From Priapulus caudatus (lineage: Eukaryota; Priapulida; Priapulimorpha; Priapulimorphida; Priapulidae): DNA of 25,984 nt. Shown here one piece after another: positions 1-11,000 of this stretch (positions are counted from its first letter, which is position 1; the number at the start of each line of letters is the position of its first letter). Under the pieces are notes generated by a model. The model searched no databases. It worked only from the letters and a program-made list of their open reading frames with translations, and had not been told where the DNA came from. The translations under genes were made by a program, and so were the position numbers. The stretch is from assembly GCF_000485595.1 (NCBI RefSeq), contig NW_014577114.1, positions 484,071 to 510,054 on the forward strand. Reading direction: 5' to 3'.

Positions 1-1440
<1,440 letters not shown>

Positions 1441-3254
1441 CCCCCAGTCAAATCCTTTTTCCCCAGTTGCCCCCTCTCCCAGTCAGTTCCTGTACAAAGG
1501 TTTAAGGACACAGTTCACAGGAGCAATGACAATATTAATTTTACTCCGTAGTCCCAAAATGTCGCTTTTCAATCTTTGGGGTTTAACGCTAGTCTATGTA
1601 ATTTGAATTCTTATTGAGTGGCAGACCTCCCAACGCTTCCGATTTTGGCGGAAAATTTCCGCTTTCTTATTCCATTTCCGCCACTACGATTTTCCCCTTT
1701 ATTTTTTCGCGAGACAGCTATTTCCTTGGATAGCCTTTATTTACACCACTAGCGTTTACAAGGCATGTTGGTTTCAACATTGATACCGTGTGAAATGTAT
1801 TAACCTTTTCGGTGCGGGTAACGGCCACTGCCGCGCAAATGTGCCTGACTTGGTATATTAATTATATATTATAAGTTAAATTATTCTCTCATTATTACGT
1901 GGCATATTTTGTATCAACATTGTTTTCTTTTCTCTTGACCATAAGTATGTTATAGAAGTATTTCCAGTAAATTTAGAAGTTTGGATATGGATCAGAAGTG
2001 CTATACAAGCGTGTTTATTTATCTGTTTAAGGCATACAGAGGCTTGATTTTTCACCTCAAAAATGCTAAGAGCTCAGCTTCCAGGGGCTTTGCCTCAGGG
2101 CCCCATGCACCTGGGGCCGTAAGGCCGGCTCCTGGACGCCACCCATTAGTTCTCGCGCTACGCGATCACAACATTTTGCCCCCTTCCCCCAAACATTTTT
2201 CCTTGCCTTCGGCTTGCCCCCCCCCACACACACACTTTTATAATCCTGGTGTTGCCACTGAATATGCTTCGCCAGACTAGTGACCATATACATTTGAGAA
2301 CTGTTCTAAATTGGATGCCAGTCAGCATAAAGCTGTAAATTAAGATGGGTTTCCGAAACCTATCATGCATAGTTCTGATGTTGTTTTGGCTCAATACAAT
2401 TTTATTAGCCTCCTCTTCGTGTCCGCTCTCTCCATGCTAAACTTATAACTTTCCATAAAATTTATCAGAAGATTGTGAAGATTGGCATTCCCTCTTGCTT
2501 GATGAAGCCTGTTCGTTGCACTCAATCATCTGAGCGTGATCGTTGCTTTCGATATATGTGCCATCTTCTAAGGATCCCTTTAAGTTGAGCTTCTTTGTGT
2601 CTGTCATTCCGTATTGGAATTCTCTCCCTTAATTCCTCTTTAGTAAATTGCCAGTTTGAGGCTTTTCATTTGTACTGCGATCTGCAGTGTTAATCTGTCG
2701 CTTTGATCAACTTGTCTCTTTCCGGGGCCGTATCGGCTAAACAAATCCCACGGGGGGGGTGAAATTTCATGACTTAACTGTGTCACGATGAGTGATGGGC
2801 GCAGCTCTTGATCGACGTCCATAGTGTGGTAGGGGTGGGTATGAGACAAGTCTTTCACGAATAATTAGCGACCTAAAATATTACGTTAGGGTTATTTACA
2901 ATTATTACCTAAGCTTATTTTTTAATTTGGCTCCGAAATCTAGGGAGCTAGCTACCCCCTTGCCCCCCACAGCCTACGGCCCTGCTTTCCGACTTAGATA
3001 TAGTCCCTTGGACTTCGAAGACTATTATTCACGAGGTTACGAAGTTAGGTGGTATACATATCATCCAGTACACTGCCTTCGGCTGCTAGACTGAGTTGTG
3101 AAGCAAAGTTTACATGCACATGAAATCATGAATTAAGTGATGAAGCACATGTGCGTGCGCACGCGGCGTGCGTGAGTTGGTGTATGTGTCGTTATTTTAG
3201 GGTCAGAGAAAAAATATATTAAATAAAGTGAATACAAAAATTCGTTTTTCTTGC
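1441..3254. other. Non-coding stretch; transposon-like scraps only
   Basis: No reading frame here has a recognisable domain. A C-rich block at about 2080-2240 (alternating CCCC and GGGG runs with TTCGGC and TACGCG hairpin loops) resembles the inner part of invertebrate DNA transposons. The segment ending GCCTACGGCCCTG at about 2983 reads on the other strand as CAGGGCCGTAGGC, close to the CAGGGCCGTAGTGG end of the element at 21089-22170. No matching left end was found, so this may be an orphan transposon end. Confidence 0.5.
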
Positions 3255-3460
3255 CGGCGGGCCGACGGCACGTGTGCATGGTAAAATCAGATCTACCTTC
3301 TTCACTTTGCTCGCAGCATCACACCACGATTCCCTGCTATGCTAATGTACATGAGAAAGGCGCTCCGACGTCGGTCGCCCATGACTAGCTGCCAAGATAA
3401 TTTTCTTCGGTCGTTCTTATACGTTCAAACTAGTCGCGGGCGGGCCGACTTGTGTGCACT
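3255..3460. repeat. Dispersed repeat, copy 1 (family also at 25586-25925)
   Basis: A block with GGTAAAATC at 3280, TTCACTTTGCTCGCAGCATC a little further on, GGCGCTCCGACGTCG near 3360 and TTCTTATACGTTCAAACT near 3415. The same blocks occur in the same order and on the same strand at 25586-25735, and again more diverged from 25771. The flanking GGGCCGAC followed by CACGT is also shared. It is not coding and could be a satellite monomer or part of a larger element. Confidence 0.85.
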
Positions 3461-4300
3461 CATGGCGACGTAACGCCTGAAGTGAACGATCTAGGGCCTG
3501 TCACTAACATTTAAATTAACACTTTATTTAGTCACATTTAAATGTCGAACGTGTTAAAACAGAGGGTGGTCGACAGGCAGGTGGTGCGCACAGCAAATTC
3601 CGACCTAGCTACATTACATGACTGTCATTTAATGTCAAATTAATGACTGATATCATTGCCACTTAGCTGCCAACTGTTCTTGATTATAATGGAGGTTTCC
3701 TCTGATATTATAGTGACTATTTTTTAATTATGTATATATGTTATGGTGACAACAAATTAAAAAAAAAATAATAAAGTTAAAAAACTTAGCTTGGAATTAA
3801 TTTAAAATGAATAAAAGAGGGGACAGAGTTTTATTTCATTTATATTCAGTCACCAAATGATTTTGGACAGTTGCTTGCATATACCAAGCACGTGCGTGCG
3901 TGCGTGTTGTGTGCTGCGCGCTATATATATATACACACACTACATTTACTTGTCTGTATATTATATATATATATATAATATCTATTTCAGATTCTTGGTA
4001 TAATTAATGATGTACTTGTGTCTAATATCCTATATGTACCTACTACCTGTTCAAAACCTTCAAGTTATTTATTTCTTTATTTTATTTATTTATTACGGAT
4101 TACGGTACATTGCATGGTTAACGATATGCCAACATGAGCTTGCAAGCTCCGCACCTTCAGTGAACATGATGATTAAAAATAAATAAATAAAATTATAAAA
4201 AACTGGGCTTTCTTCTCCCTCAATTGATTTTTGGCTCAATTAATTCTGGATTATGATTAAAAATTATTTCGACTAGCAAAAGAACGTACCTAAGCGGCAC
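3461..4300. other. AT-rich upstream region of the sirtuin gene
   Basis: No gene is visible. It contains a CGTGCG run near 3890, alternating TA and CA tracts at about 3930-3985, and two A/T-rich arms (TTTATTTATT near 4070-4095 and AATAAATAAA near 4175-4195) that are inverted relative to each other around a 90-base centre. The arms could be a small foldback element. The last 60 bases before the gene (about 4300-4360) are CpG-rich with no TATA box, as expected for a housekeeping-type promoter, but no motif proves this. Confidence 0.4.
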
Positions 4301-4413
4301 CTACGTTACACTAGGCGGCACCACCGTACGGCCGGTGCAACGTAAAAAACACGAGCGAAGTGTCGCGTCGCGCAGCCACTCCTGTTTTGCGGTTTCCTGT
4401 TTTTCTGTCTTTA

Positions 4414-4644
4414 ATGTTGCGTGTTTTCAGGTGGCAACTGGAGATTGTGTGCTCAACAAAGGCAAACGTGATTTCTAAAATCATGGCACAACCATCGAGA
4501 CCTAGTTCAGATATGATGGCTTTCAGGAAAATATTTGCCTGTGCCAAGAATGTTGTTGTTTTAACTGGTGCGGGAGTGAGCGCTGAAAGCGGTGTGCCTA
4601 CATTCAGAGGTGCTGGCGGTTTATGGAGAATTTGGAATGCCACG
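4414..4644 (+). CDS. SIRT5: SIRT5-like exon 1 (leader and NAD-binding motif)
   Basis: Encodes 77 residues: a short basic/hydrophobic leader, then the Met-Ala-Gln-Pro start region that aligns with the conserved SIRT5 N-terminus, and GAGVSAESG with TFRGAGG. The donor is ACG|GTATAC at 4645. Reading past the donor gives an unrelated tail ending at the TAG at 4750, so the splice is needed. A good acceptor (TTGCGTGTTTTCAG, ending 4430) lies between the two candidate starts. If it is used, ATG 4414 is intronic and translation begins at 4483. Confidence 0.9.
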
Positions 4645-7600
4645 GTATACGTAAACATAGTTAGGCTCATAGGGTCTATGTCCCCCAGGGTACTGCCGGA
4701 ACGTACCCTGGTAACTATTAGTGCGTTCGATTTGCTTCCCCAGAGCCACTAGTGACTAGACGATCTGCAGGCCGGATATCCGCGCGAAGCGCTCAACGCC
4801 GCTCGCGGCGCACTTTTGCAATTTCGCTGCCCTTACCAACGCAAGTACTCCGGTCCTTTCTAGGAGAGGCTTGAAGCGGCTTTTCGCTGAATTGAGCAGT
4901 TTGCCATTGCACGAGGATCGCACTACCCAGTTAGGTAGAGACGGGCTAGAAAAGCTCCCAAGATTTTGTTCGCTACAAGTACTAGGCGCGCTTTCTTTGC
5001 TGTAATAACGGAGTTTTTTGTTGACATTGTAACAATATATAGCGCTTATGCGTAGCGTTGACTGGCTGAGTTTAGAGGATACGATATATAGAATTCGTCT
5101 TCGCTATTCTTAATAATTACAGTTAGTTTCATTGTCACTCTTATCTGTCTATTGTATCTCTGCATAGTTACACTCCTCATCAAACTAAAGATTTCACATG
5201 GTGGCAGAAGTGCCTAAACTGTGAACAGTGGGAAACTTGAACTGTAGTGTTCCGTAAGAATTCACGTGAAATTCCGGAGTGCTCCGACTCGGACGCGCCA
5301 AGGATAGAGAACATGAGTCCCAATAAAACCAATGTGTGCCTCGTACTCGTGATTCTACAGGCACCTAGGCTATATATATATTGATATCTAACACGATCCC
5401 CAATGCGAGCATCGAATTGTATCCACACCTACGAATACTTCTATTACTACAAGTACATGTTACAATTAATTACTAGTAAGTACTACTAGTACTACTAAGT
5501 ACCAGGACTACTACAGTATACTAGTACTAGTACTATTACTACCAGGAGCTAATATGACAAACTGTTGTTACCTCGTACTAGTGTTACTATATTAATAATG
5601 ACGACTGCTGTTTGTTTACTAGTACTCCTCCTACTAAATATAATAAAATATAATGCTAACTAAATACGAAATCTATTTACTACCAACTTCTTCATGTTTC
5701 TATAGCATAGGACTCCTTTTGACCTATACTATTGGCTGAGTTTCCTGTAAATTCTGTCGAAATCCTACGTCCAACGTACGCTGCCGGCTGCCATTGCTCT
5801 GCGCGGCGCGACTGTTGCACGCTTACACTAATATATATAGCAGGAGGTAGGAAGCGTGCTGCCAAAATTCGCTCGACGCTCACTTCATTTGAAACTTTCA
5901 CAGCACGAATACACATGCATTCAACAGCTTCCATCTTTGTTTCTCCTTGAACAACAGTATTCACTTGTTATAAAAACATAATGTCTCTGTTCGTAACCGA
6001 GCTGTGTCATGCGAAATCACACAAAGACTGACGAAATTCTCGCGTTCGCGAACCTTGCCAGTAATAGAAAGGCTGGCTGTCAGCCGCAACACTGCAACAC
6101 GTTTTTGCAACGTTCCAAATGGCGAGGCTCGTACGGGAGTTGGAAAAGCAGTGCCCGCCTGCGCGCCGCCTATAGCCCATAGACTGGCACTCGCTTCCAC
6201 CTCTCGGCTTAGCTTAGTCACTCGATGGGTAATCGAGGTGGGAGTGAGTCCCAGTCTATATAGCCTTTGTCCTTGCAGCCATTTCCATTACTGGGCAAGG
6301 TTCGCGAACGCGAAAATTTCTGTCAGTCTTCTGTGATTTCGCGTGACACAGCTAGGTTACGAACAGAGACATTATGGTTTTATAACAAGTGAACACTGTT
6401 CACGTCCAAATGTCTGCCCTCTGTGTCCCCCACTAAAATTGTGGACTGTTCGCTGGCAGCTATGGACGTGCGTCGCGCCGGCGTAAGCATTCGGCGCACG
6501 GATCCATAGCTGCCAGCGCTGCATACTGTCGTAGGACGTCTCCGGTCGCGTGCGTCTTCCGCGGGAACTGCGCGCAAGATCTGCGCTCAGCACTTCGGTC
6601 AACACCTTCTTTCGGCAACGCTTCTCTAGTATCCCGTCTCATCTGGATACAATAATGTAACCCAAACCCAAGAGGATAGGGGTTGGGTTATCCTCTTGGG
6701 TTTGGGTTACATTATTGTATCTACAGAGCCACCTGCATGGGTTAACCTTGGTACGTAATCGAACGCATCTGGGTTAGGGAAGATAAACGAACGGTTTTTG
6801 GGTTAACCCGGGTTAATTATCATTGATGCCAGTGACAAGAAAAACAGAATAGCAATTGCAATCTTATTATTAATGAAATCTAGCTAAGAATGAGCGGCTC
6901 AAGGATAGAGAGCATGTCCAGTAATAAACATCATCCTCTCCACTCACCGTCCTTGAGCAAACACACGCAGTCATTCACACTGCTACATTCATGCAGCACT
7001 GATCCCGCACTGATATCGTCGCCATGCATGGTGTCGTTGCAATGGATTGTGGGATACTTCCCCAAGCCCCCCCAAGTGAGCGGCTCGGCGAGCGGGTTAC
7101 TTCGTCCTCACCAGCGTTGACCCAAAATACCACGTGACTGCCAAATCGAACGTATTTGGGTCTGGCCCGAGTATACCCAGGTTAACTTGGGGAAGCAAAT
7201 TGAACGCGCTATATTTGATATGGTTAGGGTTAGGGAGTAGGCATAGGCGACTCCCTAGACTCGTTAGTGGAGTAGGCGAGGTACGGTCCGGCATATTAGA
7301 TAGTACCAGGGTACGTTCCGGTATACCGGACCGTACCCAGGGTACGTTCTGGCAGTACCCTGGGGGACATAGACCCTCTCAGCCATAGTTAGCGCATGCA
7401 CACACGAGAGAGAAGGGGGTAGAAGAGGGCACTAGAGAAAATATATGACAAATCACAGGCACTTGGAGCGTTTCAATAAAATATAATGCTAAATAAATAC
7501 GAAATCTATTTACTACCAAAGTCTTAATGTTTCTATACTCTCTTTCACCTATTATTACCGACAATTTCCTGCAAATGCCGTCCAAATGCTCATCTGCAAC

Positions 7601-8022
7601 AAACGCTGGCTGCCGCTGCCCACTGACACATAAATATAAATAAATATAAATATATAACTATATATTTATGTGTCAGTGTGCAGCGGCAGCCAGCGTTTGT
7701 TGCAGATGAGCATTTGGACGGCATTTGCAGAAAATTGTCGGTAATAATAGGTGAAAGAGAGTATAGAAACATTAAGACTTTGGTAGTAAATAGATTTCAT
7801 ATTTATTTAGCATTATATTTTATTGAAACGCTGCAAGTGCCTGTGTGACAAATGGTATACAAAAGCAAGAAAGATGGGGGCAGAGAGACAGAGACAAAGA
7901 AAGAATGAGAGAGACGGAGAGATAGACGTAGAGGGAGAGACAGTTGTAGAAAGATAGATAGTGAGATAGACATAGAGATACATAAGAGGGTGAAGATATA
8001 GAGAGACAGAAAGATGGGAAAG

Positions 8023-8067
<45 letters not shown>

Positions 8068-11000
8068 GGATGAAGAGAGCCTGAGAGCGAGCATGCGGGA
8101 GAGAAAGGGGCAGAGAGTGAGAAACAGGAGAGGAAAGACAGGCATACAGAGAGAGAGAAGGCACAGGTAGGAAAGAAAGAGCGACTGTGTGAGATAGTGA
8201 GGGGAGACGGGAGAAGTGCGCGGGGGAGGGAAGAGGGAGAATGCAGGGGAGGGGGAGTGGAATGCCTTGACACACGCATGCAGAAATATATACAAACATC
8301 AGGGGTAGAAATTAACTTTTTAACAAGGGAGTCCAACGGACTCGCTGCTCTCAACAAGAGGGAGTCCGTAATCTGAAGTTCAAAATTAAAGATTTGCTGA
8401 AAAAATACGGTAATTCTGCTAGGCCGTGCTCTGGAACGAACTAGTTAGTATAGCAGAATTTTCAGGGAGCCACACGGACTCCTGCATATGTCAAATTAGG
8501 GAGTCCGACAGTAAATCGGGGAGTATTTGACTCCGGACTCCCGTTAATTTTGCACCCTGAACATACATTCATTTCTCACTGACACGAATACTTGGAATAC
8601 ATTGGATGCTGCTCTGGAGTTGAGTTGGAATATCTAACCAGCTTTCCTTCTACTATCATATTGGATCAGAACAAAATCTACTAACATTGTTGTTCTTGTG
8701 GTGATTTTTTCGCACAGAATTTATGTCCTCTGGCACTAAATCTCTGAATTTCAACGTGTATTGTGACTGAATCAATGACAGCGTAAGCCTGTATCTCATT
8801 CAGTAAATGGACTTAAGTAGTCTTGCATTACAGTCTGGAATGGGTTTTCTTACAATATCTGGTGCATTGTATACTATAAGTAGGGCACATTTCCTTCACC
8901 ATCTCAGGATGTCCTTCACACTGCAGGGCTCAGCATCTGTTTGTACGTGGTTCCTCCACTCCCTTTCTTCCTCATGTGCTTGTGCTTCACTGCATGTGCA
9001 GATGACTGTCCATCGATCACCAATCATGAGTCTTCTTGGTGACCTTGGACAAGACATTTTTCACAATGTTCCTACGTTAATTCAGTCACCCTGAGAAGTC
9101 TCTTTCAGCACAGATATTCTTATTTCTCACGCAATAGAGTCACGAATAACGCTGTCGTGTAATTTGGCAAAATTGCAATTAGCTGGTAACAGTGTGAGTT
9201 CCATCAGGGTATTCTCAGACGTTTCTCCATCTTCCTGATTTCTCATGCAGAATTTGTATCGGTTGACAGTTTCATTTATAGGAGGATTGCAGTAGACATC
9301 AAATGCCTTGATCACATTCTTGGTTAGTTCTACCCAAACTAACTTTAGTCAAGTAAGTTGAGTAGAAATTAGTTAAAAGTTAGTTTGCCTCTTGAATGTT
9401 TCCGATGTCGAGGCCTCGGCTATAACTACTAGTAGCATGTTCCATATACACACTTACAAATAGTTCCACATCATTCGGTATAACGGGAGAGGGTTTCAGC
9501 AGTTTTTGAGCTGGTATGTCACTCAGATTTTAAGAATTGTGTAGAATATACCAATTGCTCCCATTCCCAATCTCCTGTTGGGATTTGGCCGTGTGTGGGC
9601 TCCATGTGGAGAAGTAGTATTTGAGGTTCAGCTTCAGTTCTACTGTTTGATATCAGTTGGTTCTGTCTTGCTATGATATGTAATGTCATGGCCTTTTGTT
9701 TTCATATTGTGTGCATGCACGATAAGTGCAGAATACAATAATAGTCTTACTTTATGCTTCGTGCTATTCGTTACAATTGCAAGATATTTAAAATTGATGC
9801 AAAACAATTAGGCTAAATTACGTACAATGTTTTAACATTGTTGTTTTGCTTTAGGATCTTGCCTCACCTGAGGCATTCACAGAAAACCCATCGCTGGTCT
9901 GGGAGTTCTATCACTACAGGAGAGAAGTTATGCTGAGTAAAGAACCTAACAAGGCAATTAACGTCCTGCTACTTTATATGGTTCAAACACATAGCGATTA
10001 GTTAACCATAACTAACTAACCACCTATCCACAACTTCGTATATGGTAGTGGCAGTCTGGTAACACAGTTGAATTCTTAGTTATAAACATATGCCTTAGTA
10101 TAATATAAGCATAATATAATAGAGTATAATATAAACATATGCCTTGTAATGTACATGTTAATCAACCAATGTGAGAAAACTATGTATTCGTTTTGTTTCG
10201 GGTAAATGGCAGCGCAGGTTTTGATACGTAGTCCTTTTCACCATTGACGTGTATATTATAGCATAGGTGATGTGGAATTAATGTGATATTATGATTTCCC
10301 CTACAGGCACACGTAGCAATTGCAGAAGCTGAAGCACGGCTAAAGAAAGAAGGGCGTCATCTTGTTGTTATTACACAAAACATTGACGAACTTCATTTTA
10401 GAGCTGGGTCGAAAAATATAATTGAACTACATGGTAATTCTCAAGTAACATTAAATAAGAGTAGAGTGAGCTTGCTGCCACCCACTTTGTCTTAACAGCT
10501 GAGTCGGCATACTGCAGTCCCATGTTCTGTATTACTGGATTAATTGGTCACTGTGTGTAGTACGTCTGTCTGAAAAATGCTTTTCTACACAGATAGTCAT
10601 GGCTTCGGCTCTTATTACAGTTATCCACAATATTATCGTAAAGCAATAATATCTCAAGTACAGCTAATATCAACATCAACTATAAAAACCTGTGGTAAAA
10701 TCTTGTCTTCTCTATTAACAGGCATGTTTCTAATTACAGGTAATCTGTTTAAAACAAGGTGTTTACGCTGCAATGATGTCAAGGCAAACCATGATAGTCC
10801 TGTCTGCACTGCCTTGACTGGGAAAGGGTAAGCTCATATATTTTTCTAAAATATTACACTTCTGAAACCCTTGCGCATTCAAAATGTAACTGACCCCGAG
10901 TTTGCCTTGCACAAACCTATTTGGGTGGCATTTATTATAAAGCATTTATGGGAAAATTTTGATAATGTCATTTACAATATCGTTTTACACTATATTTGTC

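Larger units (their letters stand above)
4665..7383. mobile_element. Mutator-like inverted-repeat element in SIRT5 intron 1
   Basis: Terminal inverted repeats at 4665-4711 and 7337-7383 match at 44 of 47 positions. They start GCTCATAGGG on the left and GCTGAGAGGG on the right. The 9-bp sequence CATAGTTAG flanks both ends (4656-4664 and 7384-7392), which is the duplication length typical of Mutator-like elements. Shared inner motifs (GCGTTCGATTTGCTTCCCC near 4722 and its complement near 7190; ATCGAACG also near 6758 and 7143) may be subterminal binding repeats. No transposase is visible, so it is non-autonomous. Its core is filled with other repeats. Confidence 0.85.

Noticed and set aside
4645-4752. 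Extension of sirtuin exon 1 past 4644 to the stop at 4750
   Set aside because: Family alignment leaves exon 1 exactly at the GTATAC donor, and the extension lies in the inverted repeat of the inserted element.
6646-6721. Considering the perfect hairpin as a transcription terminator or microRNA precursor
   Set aside because: There is no T-run and the context is eukaryotic. The perfect 33-bp stem lacks the bulges and loop size typical of animal microRNA precursors. It is better explained as a repeat.
7803-8357. Long overlapping - strand reading frames rich in Ser and Leu
   Set aside because: They are three-frame shadows of the purine-rich GA tract at 7861-8260. All three frames are open at once and none has a domain.
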